A DNA stretch of 64,000 nt from Anaeramoeba flamelloides (lineage: Eukaryota > Metamonada > Anaeramoebidae), in assembly GCA_027625915.1 (NCBI GenBank), contig JANTQA010000042.1, forward strand, positions 942,001 through 1,006,000, read 5' to 3'. Positions within the stretch are counted from its first letter, which is position 1. The number at the start of each line of letters is the position of its first letter. The position numbers were made by a program, and so were the translations under genes. This document shows positions 12,535-24,896 of the stretch, one piece after another. The notes beneath the pieces were generated by a model. That model was not told the DNA's origin. It searched no databases and worked only from the letters and a program-made list of their open reading frames with translations.

Positions 12535-13680
12535 TCCCAATAATCAGACAAATTTATCAACTTTAGAGAAATGAGTTATCATTTTTAAAGAGGTTCATTT
12601 TCCCAATTAATTTTTTTATAAAAACAAGATCCCTTTTTGATAAGAATTTTGGATCAAAATGAAAAATTCAAAAAACACTTTGTTGTATGAAATCCCACTT
12701 TTAATAATTTCTGGGGGTTGGTATGAACAAATAACCTTTAAATCTTTAATGTTTATTGTATAAATATAATAAAAATAAATCAAAAGTTTAATTCTGTAAG
12801 CTCTAGAAATAAATCTATCAGTTATTTTTTTCATAAATATTTATTAAATTTCTTGACATTTAAAAGATTGAGTAATATTCTATATCAAACAACAAGAGTA
12901 TAAACAATTAACTATTTGTATTACAATCAGTTATTTGATAATATCTATTTATTTTTTTATATTAGAATTATTAATTTGAAATCCTTTTATTTCTTTGAAA
13001 ATCTTAAAAAAATTGAGAAATAATAGTAAAGTCTATATTGAAACATTTAATCTTTGTGTTGGTAATAACTCACAGAAAGAATTAAAATTGTATAATAAAT
13101 TATTGATCATAAATAATTAAATTAAAAAACCTTTCTTGATATTTCTAAGTTGAATTTTTCAGGTTTTTAAAAAAGTGTTTCGGGAGAATTTTCATTTCTT
13201 TGTTTGTTTCTTTTTTCTCTTATTTTTTTATTCAACAAAGAGAAAAAATTGATTAAAACTGTTCTTTGAATCAAAAAATATAGATTTTACAAGTTTAAAA
13301 TAATAATTGTATTTTTTTTTGAAAACAAGTAGATGCTTTATTTCGAGTTAATTCAGAAAACTTAGTGGTTTAAGTTTTAAAGTTTATTTTAGTATACTTC
13401 CTTTACATACAATAAGATTTCCTCTTTCTTTCTTAGAAAATAATTTTTTTTTAAATAATTTCAAAAATATGTTGTATTTTGAAGTTTTTAAAATTCGAAC
13501 AATGGATCAAACTTATAAAAACAATAAGTCATCTTGGAAATAGCGTTAAAAGTAAGAGAGGTCTTTTTGTTGTAATCAGATTTTTTCACCATTTTCCAAT
13601 TTCAAGATGTGGTAAAATTTTGTGTGATTTGCACTTTGATTCACTTGAAGATTTTTTTCGTTTACTGGCCACTTAAACCA
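12535..13680 (+). repeat. 1.1-kb dispersed repeat, copy 1 (partner 26145-27290)
   Basis: Collinear with 26145-27290 in the same orientation. Shared stretches include atcaactttagaga, tatgaacaaa, tttattaaattt, then tttgtttgtttttttt, gaaaaaattgatta and, near the right end, ccaatttcaagatgt followed by gaagattttttt. The copies are diverged by many substitutions and indels. No coding capacity is conserved between copies; a 65-codon ORF at 13479-13676 is not conserved in the partner. Confidence 0.6.
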
Positions 13681-14343
13681 CAAGCAAAAATTTAATTATA
13701 GACTATTTTGAATTTCAAGAAAGATCAATTCTTTTAATCAAGAATAATCGGTATTAACTAAATTCAAAAAAAGGAAATTATTTGGATTAATTTAAATTAA
13801 AAGTTTTTATAAAATCCTCCAATAAAATTAAAAATCCATGAACTATTAAAGTGTAAAGACAAAAAAACATGATTATTCAAATTAAAAGCAGTGCTAAAGG
13901 GATTTATTTCGCTCTTACATAAAAAATTTAAAATTTCAGAATTATTATCAACTTTTGTTTTTATTTTCACAAAAATTTCATCTCAAAAAAAAAAATACTA
14001 TGTTGGGGATTCAATTTTCGATGACTATTATGAGAATTTGATTGAAAACGAAAGATTTGAAAACTTATTTTACATTTGGTCTTCTCAAATTCAACAGACT
14101 AAAGGAAATAATTTAAAAAAAGTGAATAAAATTTTTAATTGTTGAAATAGTTCTCTTGTGACCAAAAATGAAAAAAGAACAAACAAAATTTAAATAAAGT
14201 ACTAACCAAAATTAAAATTATAACAAATTAAGAAATGGTGAAAAGGAAAATCTTTCAAAATTCATGATCATTTCTTTATTAATTATTTATTTTTGAATTA
14301 TCATAACACTTCCCTTTTTCTATCAATATCAAAATATTCTATT

Positions 14344-15258
14344 ATGGACATTGACCAAATTCTTGAAACTGTTTATCAGTGCAAATATTTACCCGAAACG
14401 CAACTCATTCAATTATGTCAAAAAGCCGAAGAGATCTTAATAGAAGAAAATAATGTACATCCAATATCATCGCCTGTTACTGTATGTGGAGACATTCATG
14501 GACAATTTTTCGACTTGCTCGAACTTTTCAAAATAGGTGGGGATATTAAAAATACAAAATACATTTTTTTAGGTGACTATGTCGATCGAGGGTATTTTTC
14601 AATTGAAACAATCACACTACTGCTAGCTTTAAAGGTAAAATACCCGACTCAAATTTATCTTCTGAGGGGCAACCATGAAAGCCGCTCGATATCACAAATG
14701 TATGGGTTCTATGATGAGTGTTTATCGAAATACGGTAACACAAACCCATGGAGGAGAATTACTCAAGTATTTGATTATTTTTTATTGTCTGCAATCATTG
14801 ATCAAGAGATCTTTTGTGTCCATGGAGGACTGTCACCCGATATTCGCTGTGTTGAACAAATAAGAAGTATTAACCGATCAGAAGAAATCCCAAGTGAAGG
14901 TGCCTTTGCCGATTTGCTATGGTCTGATCCAAACGACAGTGTAAGTGGATGGGTTCCTTCCAATCGCGGGTGTGGGTACCTATTTGGAAAAAGAATCACA
15001 AACCAATTTATGCAAATAAACCAATTGTCGCTAATAACAAGAGCACACCAACTCGCTGAGCAAGGTTATTATTATTCCTTTGGCGAAGAAAAAATATTGA
15101 CCATTTGGAGTGCGCCCAATTATAGTTATAAAGCAGGAAATAGTGCTTCCATCTGTTCCATAAAGGAAAACAAAAAACCTGATTTTAAAATTTTTAAAGA
15201 GGTTTCAAATGAGAAAAGAATAATTCCAGAAAGAATGGCCATGCCAATTTTTTTATAA
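14344..15258 (+). CDS. PPP6C: PP2A-type Ser/Thr phosphatase catalytic subunit, PP6/PP4-like
   Basis: Intronless gene of 304 aa from the ATG at 14344; the upstream extension of the frame has no ATG, and 304 aa fits PP4/PP6 (305-307 aa). All PPP motifs are present: GDIHG (49-53), GDYVDRG (77-83), GNHE (109-112), HGGLSP (160-165), SAPNY (256-260), with metal ligands D50, H52, D78, N110, H160 and H235. It hydrolyses phospho-Ser/Thr with two metal ions, usually with SAPS-type (PP6) or PP4R regulatory subunits. The N-terminal CKYLPE and the tail favour PP6 over PP4, but DYFLLSAIID and FCVHGGLSP resemble PP4. Odd: the near-invariant YCYRCGN after SAPNY reads YSYKAGN, losing both cysteines, and the tail is PIFL rather than xYFL, so C-terminal Leu methylation is plausible but the Tyr is missing. 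Confidence 0.85.
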   Translation: MDIDQILETVYQCKYLPETQLIQLCQKAEEILIEENNVHPISSPVTVCGDIHGQFFDLLELFKIGGDIKNTKYIFLGDYVDRGYFSIETITLLLALKVKYPTQIYLLRGNHESRSISQMYGFYDECLSKYGNTNPWRRITQVFDYFLLSAIIDQEIFCVHGGLSPDIRCVEQIRSINRSEEIPSEGAFADLLWSDPNDSVSGWVPSNRGCGYLFGKRITNQFMQINQLSLITRAHQLAEQGYYYSFGEEKILTIWSAPNYSYKAGNSASICSIKENKKPDFKIFKEVSNEKRIIPERMAMPIFL

Positions 15259-15542
15259 ATTCTATTTGAAGATTAGAGATTTTATTAGCACGACAAATAA
15301 TATCTGTTTATTTTTGTTTTTTTTTTATATTTTATTTCTTGCTTGTTTATTCAATAATTATTTTAATTTTAAATTTTTATCTAATAATAATAATTACAAT
15401 TTTTTTTTTTTTATTTTTTTCTGCTTTTAAATGATGAAATTGAATAGTGAGTGAATTTGTTAAAGTATTATAATTATAAAAATTTAATCATTTTTTTTTT
15501 CGAAAGTAATTATAGTTGAGTAGGTCTTTGTTATAAATATAG

Positions 15543-15543
<1 letters not shown>

Positions 15544-15576
<33 letters not shown>
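15544..15576. repeat. (AT)n microsatellite
   Basis: An uninterrupted alternating TA run of about 33 bp directly abuts the left end of the element 15577-17071. A shorter (TA)n lies at its right end (17072-17087). Confidence 0.9.
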
Positions 15577-15581
<5 letters not shown>

Positions 15582-17071
15582 AGCACCCCAAATAACGTAA
15601 AAACATTTCAAACAAAAAATTTTAATTTAAAATGGTATCAAGGGATAATAAGGTATAGAATTAATAAAAAATTATCTTAGAAAGAAAATTTTATAATTAA
15701 AAATTGTATAGTTACTTAAAAAAAAAAATAACTTGAAAAAAAATTTTCAACATTGGGAATTTTTTTTTGGTTATTGTGATTTTATTATTTTTCCAAATTT
15801 TGTCAAAATAATTTTTTTTTTTTTTGAAAAGTTTGTCTAGACATCAAAAAACCTCTTAGTTTTAACATTTAAAACACATCATACTTTACTGGAAATTTTT
15901 TGGGGCCTTTGCACCCCAAAATTGCCTAAAATGCTTGATTAAATAATTTATTCATTATAAAAGTTATTATAGCATCACATAGAATATTTGTTTTATCTAC
16001 TGATTACTATTCAATATCAATATCTATATTAGATTCTAAATAATTTAAAAAAAAAAAAAATATAAATTAAATTAGAAAAAAAAATCAAATTTTTTTTCAT
16101 TGCAAAATTTTACAATTTTTTCAACAAGATTTTTTTTCAATTTTAAATGATTTGTCCAATAGTTCGAGTCAGATTAATAATTGATTTTTTTTTTATTTTT
16201 TACAATTTTTTAATTTTTGACTTTTTAAAATCTAGACATAAAATAAACAATATTGTTGAATTAGAGACCATATATCAGAACTTATTTAACAAGATCTGGA
16301 TTAATTTATTAAGGAAAAATCCAAATATCGCAAATATATTATTCAAATTTTTACCAATAACAAAATGCAATAAAAAAAATTTTGGTTTCGGAGATTATTT
16401 TATTATATCACGGAATAATATTTAAGAGTTATTTTTTATTTTATTTCAAATTTAGGTATAAATATTTTATCGATTAAATAGTAATGTATATTTGTTTTAT
16501 TCCAATTTAATAAATTGAAATTATTTTTACATTTTTTTTTTTTTTTTGATTTTCAATTATTATCTATTGTTTAAATTGATGTTTTAGAAAATTATTCATA
16601 TTAAACTTTGAATTTTGGCCTAAAGAAATAAATTTTCATTTTTCTCTTAATTGGATATTTATTGAAATTTTTTCTAAAAAAAAAAATTAAATTTCAAAGT
16701 AATTTATTTTTTTATTTATTTTTTTTATCATAAAATTAGCAAAATTTTTTGGTGGTTATTATTTATAAATTAATGTATTGAGTTTTGAATTACTATTAAT
16801 GTAATAAAATTTCTGATTTAAAAAAATAAAATAAAAATAAAAATCTTTAAAAAAAATGTAAAAATGAATAATTATTATTTTTTTTTTCAATTTCAAAAAA
16901 AAAAAAAATCAATAGCTTAACTACTTTATCTTTGAACTATTTTGACTTTTTATTATAATTCAAATCTGGATTAAAGACAAATAAGAAAATTAATATATTA
17001 GTAGATCAATATCATTTTAAATCTAATTTAAAAAACTTGATGAAATTTAGGTAAATCCAGGGTGCTAAGCG
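15577..17071. mobile_element. 1.5-kb TIR element inserted in an AT microsatellite
   Basis: The left end cccttagcacccca (15577) and the right end ccagggtgctaagc (ending 17070) are inverted copies, and both abut (TA)n runs, as seen for elements that integrate into TA microsatellites. A related word (gcaccccaaa) recurs at about 15909-15918 within the hairpin ttttggggcctttgcacccc. An internal ORF (16147-16425, 92 codons from ATG) ends in a basic, helical-looking stretch; it has no recognisable domain, so a transposase remnant is only a guess. The inverted termini are only about 15 bp, so the boundary call is moderate. Confidence 0.5.
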
Positions 17072-18907
17072 ATATATATATATATATTCGGATGAAAGTT
17101 ATATATGTTTTTCAAAGATCACGGGTTAAAATAGTTGTGTAATCAATGATATTTGGAGAAATTTTTATTTGGATCCTCAAAAATATTTTGATTTTAAATT
17201 GAAATAATATTTTAATATGCCCTTATTATAAAAAAGTTCTTTTTTTTTCTGATTAATATTTTTTGAAATCTAGCTTATAACTTAATTCAATTAACCACTC
17301 GAATAATTTTTTTTAGAATAAAAACACTCTCAACTTTTGAATATTGAAAATATTTTTTGAAATTACTTTGAACTTTTTTATCTTTTTAGAAAAATTGAGG
17401 TTGAGAAAATTTTGAAATCATACAATAAGTTAATATATTAAATTCGAATCTTTTTTCAGAGGGTTTATCTTTTTTAAATAACTTGTTTTTTGAAAATTTC
17501 ACAATTTAAAAAATAAAAAAACATTTCAAAACCCAATAAGTCCCTTTTGTGAAAATATAATTCCCATAATTACGAATTTGTTTTAGTAAATAAGTTAAAA
17601 TAAGATTTTGTATATAAAAATAGACATAATTTCAAGTTTGAATTAAATCATTTTGGAAAAAAATGTTTTCAAGAAAAATTTAAATTGACACTTTATTTAT
17701 TTTTATTTTTTCATCGAGTTTTTTATATTTTTTAAATCCAAGATATTTGTTCAGTTTTTCATTTTTAATGTTGTTGGGTCGTAGGGAATTATTATTTTTG
17801 ATTTATTTTCATTTGATGTAATTTTGTGTAATTTTAATGTGATTTTCCTCAAAAATACTTAAATTTTCAATGGTAATGTTTTAAATGATTTTTTCAAGTA
17901 GGGTAAAAATGAGATTATTACTGAGGTTCTTGTTAAATAATTCGTGAAAATTTGTCACCATTTTAAATAATTCAATTAAAATTCCCAATTTAAAATAAAT
18001 TAAAGATCTTGAAAAAACTTTAACAGTTTTAGAGGAAAGTTTTACCTTTTTATTAATTTAATAATTTATACGGAAATCAAAAACGATTGTAATTAAAAGA
18101 TGGAACAATGGGATTAAATTATTATTGTTATTTTGCCAAGAACCTAAACAGGGGAAATAATTTAAAAAAAGTAATCAATTAAATTCAAAAGTTAATCCAT
18201 TATATTGTTTTCAAACACATCAATAAATAATAATATTTATTTTCTTTTCTTTTAGAATTATTTTATTAGTTTTGGAGATCTCAAAAATATTTTGATTTTT
18301 TCAACAAATTTTACAAATGAAATCGGCTATAAAAATAAATTAATTTTAAGATACAGTATAATAAAAATTTTTAGATATATTTAATCCTAGATTTTATTTA
18401 TATAAATATTTATTTTGTTTTCTTTTATTTTAGATATTTTTTTTTTGTTTTTTTTTTTTTTTTTTATAGTAATAATCACAATTAACATATAGATTGAATT
18501 TTTTTCCCTATTCTTGAATTTCCAAAAGATTAAGAATATTATGAAATAAATTCACATGATAAATTACCTAGATTATCAAGAATTTTATGATTCAGTATTT
18601 TGTTATTTCGGGTAAATTATATTATTGTTCTATGATTGAAATTTCCCTAAAATCAAATGAGAAAAATAGAGTAAAAAAGAAACTATCAATTACCCCCGAT
18701 TATTTAATGAATAATAAATTCAAAAAAAAAGACAAAATAATTATACTTTAAGGAAAAGAATAAATAATGGGTGATAAATATACAAACATAAATATTTATA
18801 TTTTAGCTTTTGTTAATTTATATTCAATTATGAGATAGTCAAAAAAAAAGTTTTATTTTACACTGTTTAAATTATTAAAGAATAGATTATTTTGGCAAAT
18901 TATTATC

Positions 18908-19493
18908 TAAGGTATTTCCAAAAAAGTGGGGCATTTTTTTTTACATTTCATAAAAAATAATCTTTTTTAGTGATGGTAATCATTAATAAATTATACCAAA
19001 TTAAGTTTAATATTAATACCGATTGAATCAACCACTTATGTATTTAATACAAACCATGTTAGTTGAAATATTCCCAAAAAATGAAAAAAACAATAGATCT
19101 TTTTTTGGTTAAAGAAATGTACGACCAATTTCAATAAAAAACCGGAAATTTGTTAAGGGAACAAATGATTTTTCAAACAGAAAAACGCAGTTATTTGTTT
19201 TTAATTATATTGTAAAAATTGTTGAGATTATACAAGTTATGAAAATATTTTTTTCGATCAAAAAGAAAATAATAAACACCAATTTTCACCATAAAAAAAT
19301 ATCAGATAAAATCGAGATCGGAAATTTTAATATATTTTATTTCTGCAATATAATACTAAGAAACAAATTGAATTATTATCAAGAATCTATAAATGGTGGT
19401 TAATGATTTTATATATTTAAATCCTTTTTTGAAGAATGTGTTACATAAATATATTTTAAAAATAAATTTGCCCCACATTCTTGAAATATCTTA
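18908..19493. mobile_element. 586-bp TIR element, copy 1 (partner 60834-61411)
   Basis: The left end taaggtatttccaaaaaagt (18908) is matched by the right end acattcttgaaatatctta (to 19493), an imperfect inverted repeat of about 25 bp that includes ggggc/gcccc, flanked by TA. The full length is collinear with 60834-61411, including the conserved left 45 bp and aaataataaacaccaatttt in the middle. No ORF. This is a typical non-autonomous DNA transposon (MITE-like) family with two copies in the window. Confidence 0.7.
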
Positions 19494-20793
19494 TATTGAA
19501 ATCTAATGTATATGTAACTAGCTATAATATAAATGATTAGTATTTTTTTTTTTTTTAATATTTGCTTAATAATTATTAACAATTAAACTTTTCATTGGTT
19601 ATTTTTTTCCCTTTTCTGGTAAAAAAGTATTTTCAATATTTTCCATTTTTATAGATAAATAAAAATAAAAAGTTTAGTCAAATTTTCCCATCATATCAAA
19701 ATTTTGGGAAATTTGTATAATATCATACACCTGACTTTTAACTACTAAATAGCTCTTAAATAATTTATTTTTTTCAAAAAAAAAAACAAGAAATCTCTAA
19801 AAATATTGACAGAATTTCCAAAATGATTCCATTTTTGGAATTTTTACAATCTCAAAAATTATAATTTTAAATAATAATATTAAAATTATTTTAATAAAAT
19901 CAATTTTGATCAAGTATTTTTGACTAATTAAAGTCCCTTTACGGAATAATTTTTCAAAAACAGTGAAAATGGTTTTTATCTAATTCACAAAAACCAAATA
20001 AAGAATTTTTTTTTTAGTAACAAAACCTAAAAGAACAAGAATTCTTTTGATTTAATTTCAAAGTAAAATAATTTTCTTTCAGTAATTAACACTAAAAAAA
20101 TCAGGATTGATGAAAAGATGATTAAATTAAAATTTAAAAAGTAAAACCTCAAATATTTTTTTTGTTGAGAAATCTTAAATTCCTATTGAAAATAACAAAA
20201 GAAATTAATAAAAATTAATTACTAAATTTTGAGAATGATTGGATAAAAAAAACGAATATAAACAAGAAATAAGTTATGACTTATCATTGGAAGAAAAAAG
20301 AATCATTTCATTCCATGGAATCAAAAAAAAGAATTATTTGAGTTTATTTTCAAAAAAGAATCAAAATGTGAGCTCTGAATATTGAAAAAGTAAATGAAAC
20401 TCTGACAAATTTAAATTTAAAAAATCTGATAATACTAAAATTTTCTCCGTTTTAGTTTCTAAAAATTAATTATTTTGATGAGAAAGTAACAATTCATAAA
20501 TATAATTTATGATTCCGAAAATAAAATTGTATCAAGAATTAATGATTAAATAAAAAATTCCCAAAATTATTTTTAAAAGGGAAAGGTTGTAAATCCAATT
20601 TTTTATTTTTTAATTTTTTTTCATTGTTTTTAAAAAAAAATAAAATTAGAAAATGAAAAAAAATGGTAAAGGAAAAGATATTAGATATAAAATAAAATTG
20701 AAAAATAATAAATATAAAAAAAAAAAAAAATAAATTGAAAGATCAAAATATTTCATTGTTTTTTTAGTAAAAAAAAATAAAAATAAATATCAT

Positions 20794-23700
20794 TTAAGCA
20801 AGATAATTGTAAACATTATTTTTTCCATCAGCTCTTTCTAAATATTCTTTATCAATTAAAAGATCGATACATTTTTTAATAGTTTTGATATTTGGTCTAA
20901 ATCTACTAGTTAATTGAGAAATAACTTCTGTCATTAAGGTTTTATGATCTGAAGTTTTACGTGCTTTCATAATTCTATTTTTGACAAAAAATAATAAGCA
21001 GAAATAATATTTGATAAAAAAAAAAAAAATAAAGATTTAATGAGTTATGAATAATTTTAGTTCAAAGAATAAAGGTAAAAAATTAAATTAAAAAAAGAAA
21101 AAGATGTCAAAAATTAAGGTAAAAAAAAAAAAAAAAATATAATATTACCTGACAATAGCAGCTTGAATGAGCATTTTTCTTTCTTCTTCGATTTGACGAT
21201 GAGTTACATTTGATTCTTGTTTTTTTTGAATTGCCATTGAAATATTCAATTGAACTCTCGCCCTTTCACTACTATATCTGCTATTAATTTTATAAGTGTT
21301 ACCAGGTTGATGAACTTTACCTTTAGCTCTAAGCACTTTAGTTTTAATTAAGGTAGCTAAAACACCTTCCAAAAATTCTGGAGAAAGTTGGAGATGTTGT
21401 TGCATTTCTTCAAACTTGATTTCGGCCTGTTCATTAAACATTAATAAAACACCCATTTGATAAGTGGACACCAAGAAAATATATCTTTTATCTATTATTA
21501 TTTAATATATGGAAAATTAAAAATAAATTAATTAATCAATAAATAAAAAATGGTTTAGTATTAGTTATATGAAAGTTTGAACTAAAAAAGAAAAATGAAA
21601 AAATAAAGAAGAAAAATTAAAAAAGAAAAATTAAAGAAGAAAAAAGAAAAAAGAAAAAAGAAAATTTTTTACTTTTAAATTTAGAATTTAATTCACCACG
21701 AGAAAGTTGATTAAGCCAACTTAATTTTCTACCGTTATGATGTTCATTGTAAAACTTTCTAAATCTTAAAACACAATTTTCAAGTAAAGAGGGAAGTACA
21801 AATTTAGTATTTGGTACAGATAATGGCCAAAATCCAATCGCTAATACCATTACTTCAAAATCAATTTCAAGCTTGATCGATTTTTGAACAATATGATTTT
21901 TAAAGGTTTCATTCATTTCACGTGAAACAGTAATATCTGTAAACATTCTTTGTAATTTGGATGACCATTCATATCCACATGCAGCCTTTAATTTACCAAT
22001 CATGGTTCCTTCTGCATCTTCTGAAACAGAGGTTTTGTAAATTAAACGTTTAGCCAACATTTTGGAATAAAATTTTTGAAAGACATCTTTATCTTCAAGG
22101 TATTTAAATACAACCATCTATTGTGATTAGAAAACAAATATTATTATTATTATTATAAAGATTATGAAAAAATTATTATTATTATTAAGATTCATGATAT
22201 AATTATTAGATTAATTTTGATGGGTTGATTTATTAGACAAGTTTATTATTTAAATTTTTATTTTTATAAATAATATATTCAAGAAGAAAAAGAATATGAT
22301 TTTATTTTTAAAAAAAAAAAAAAATATAATGACAATGATTTTGAAAAAAATAAAATTAAATTTAAATGTTTACAATTTTATCTAATGTGTTAACAAGTTC
22401 GGTTTCTTCTGGATTTTTTGAAGATTTTTTTAATAAAACATCACAAAATCTGGCAACCAATTCTGGTGATGTCGAAGATGTTTTGGATAAATCTGTTACG
22501 GCATTTTTATTAATAAATCTACGACAAGCCTTGTCCAAAGCCTTTACGAAATCTGGATGTTTACGGAATGAATTTTGTACAACATCATAATATTTTTGGT
22601 AAACACCTAATATGGTTTCAACATATACTCTTGGATTCTATAAAGTAAAAAGTAGTTTATTTCAGAAAAATATTATTAGATTATGAATATATGTGATAAA
22701 TATTATATATATATTATTAAAAAGATGATAAAATCGTAAACAATAAATTAAATTGATGAATAAATAAATGAACAGATAAAATAAAAATATAAATATATTT
22801 TTTAGAAATCGAAAAAAAAAAAAAAAAAAAAAAATAAAATCAATAATTACTTTGCTAGCTGTGGTTTTAACTTCTGTTAACTTTTCCAAACCTTTTGCAA
22901 GGATATGTTTTTCTAAGGTTTCAACTAATGGCTGTAAACCATTTTCAATTCTGTTTAATAATTTATACATTCTTTGAAGATCTTCTGTTTTGTCGTCTTT
23001 CACTAATTGTTCGAATTCTCTCCACAATAATTGAAGTCTTCTTGTGACAAGAACCTCAACACATTTTTTAAGTAAAGACTTTTCAGTTGAATGATGAAGA
23101 TAATGATTGACCCTTGCTAATTCTTCGTCAATTCGTGCTTCTGCTTTGATCATGTATTCAGAAACATTAATTTCTGATAAAAATTTATTTGATTCTCTTT
23201 CGTAAAAAATGTCTGTTTCTTTATAAAATTGTTTTTCAAAATCTTTTTGATAAATTTCTAAACTTCCTTCATTTGGCTGTTTAGTGTGTCCAAGTGAAAC
23301 TTTTGAATTTAATTTTTATTATATTTGATTGTTATTTTTAAATTTGCAAAAAAAAGAATGATTGTTTTTTTAATAAATATGTTGAGTGAAAAATTAGGAT
23401 ATATTTTTGTAAAAGAATAAAACGAATTTTTTATTTTTATTTTGTTTTTTTTTTCCCAGAGATTAGTTGAATTATTGCTTACCAAAAATTTCAGTTGTTT
23501 TTTTTAAAAGTGATCGATCTACATGTTCTCCATTTCTTTCATTTGAAATAAATCTTAAAACAGCATTTATAATTTTATTTTTTAATGGAAGATACATTAT
23601 TTTATGGAAAATTACCAAATGAAGCTATTAAATTTTTGTTGTTAAGAGATTGAAATTTAATTTAAATATTAATGATGGGTTAATAAAATTGAAAAAAAAA

Positions 23701-24865
23701 ATTTAGTTTTAAATTTTGTCCAAAGTTGTTTTCAAAAAAAAGTGTGACAAAAAAGGTTTTTAAAAGTTTTATAAAATAGTTCTCCTATTTTAGTTGATAA
23801 ACTGTTTGAAAACTTATTTGTTACATCTTTTTTTAAAAATTACATACACAAAAAAATTTGAAATTGTTGGAAATTGAATAAATATTTTTTTTTTTGAATG
23901 ACTTTGTATAGTTTTTTGAAAAAAGTATCTATAAAACAGTTTATCAACTAAAATAGTAGAACTATTTTATAAAACTTTTAAAAACCTTTTTTGTCTCATT
24001 TTTTTTTGAAAACGGCTGTAGATGAAGAAAGATTCAAATTTTGATTTAAAAAAAAAAGAAAAAATTGGAAATTGTTCTCTTCTAAATACTCATTTCCAAA
24101 ATTAGTTTTTTCGATTGTTGTTGTTGATAAATCTAAAGGTTTCTTTCAGCATATGTTTTAAAAATGGGAAACATTATATTTGATAAAAGAATTAATTCAA
24201 AAGTTTGTATACCCAAATGAAACAGTGTTAATACAACTTTTATAAATTCAAAGTTTTCTACTCTTTTTAGTATCTAACTTTTGTTTTTTTTTTTGAAAAT
24301 AGGACTTTGCCTTTAGAAAAATTAATTCAATTCTTTTTTTTTTTTAATAATAAATAAAAGAGATTGGAGTGAAATAAAAGAGCAAAGTACTTACGGTGTA
24401 AACATCGTAATATTTTCCTTGTTGAGAGCTAATCATTCTTGGGATGAAATGTCGATCTAAATAAGAAAATAAAAATTTAATGAACCTTGCTGCGGTTACA
24501 TAGTTATTCCATTCATTGGTAAATGATTGAAGTAATGGTTCATCAATTTTGTCTGCACATTTCTATTTTTATTAGTGAGAAAGATCATAAAACAGAAAAG
24601 AAAATAAAATAAAATAAAAAAAAAATCAGAGATTAAAAGTTAATAAAAAGAAAAAAGTAAAAAATAAAAAAAAATTAAAAAAATGTTGGTTAAAAAATTA
24701 TTCAAAAGAAAAAGTCTCATAAGAAATTTAATCGTCAAAAATTTCAAACTATAAAAAATAAAGTGTTATTCGGTTATTCTTTAGCACACTTGTGTTTTTT
24801 CGATTGAAAATTTAAAAACTTTTTTAAGGTATTTCAAAGAAGTAAAAAAAATTTAAAATTTGTTC

Positions 24866-24896
<31 letters not shown>

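Larger units (their letters stand above)
9209..14343. other. gene-poor region with dispersed repeats
   Basis: Between the ChAPs gene and the phosphatase. It contains copy 1 of a repeat family at about 9440-10200 (partner at 62440-63860) and copy 1 of a repeat of about 1.1 kb at 12535-13680 (partner at 26145-27290). A short hairpin surrounds 10685-10725 (ggaattc...gaattc). An ORF at 13891-14145 has mildly coding-like composition but no ATG start and no recognisable family. Otherwise the sequence is AT-rich with no gene. Confidence 0.6.
15259..20793. other. gene-poor region with two TIR elements
   Basis: Between the 3' ends of the phosphatase and cullin genes. It holds the (AT)n-flanked element 15577-17071 and the TIR element 18908-19493. 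Elsewhere there is AT-rich sequence with poly-A/T tracts and no supportable gene. Confidence 0.6.

Noticed and set aside
13891-14145. 84-codon ORF just upstream of the phosphatase
   Set aside because: No ATG start, no recognisable domain and no plausible splice partner; composition is only mildly coding-like.
16147-16425. 92-codon ORF with a faintly globin-like helix pattern
   Set aside because: It lies inside a TIR element, half of it is poly-Phe reading, and no key residues of globins could be placed.
22366-22590. Plus-strand ORF within cullin
   Set aside because: Antisense of cullin exon 6, which reads in frame with the neighbouring exons.
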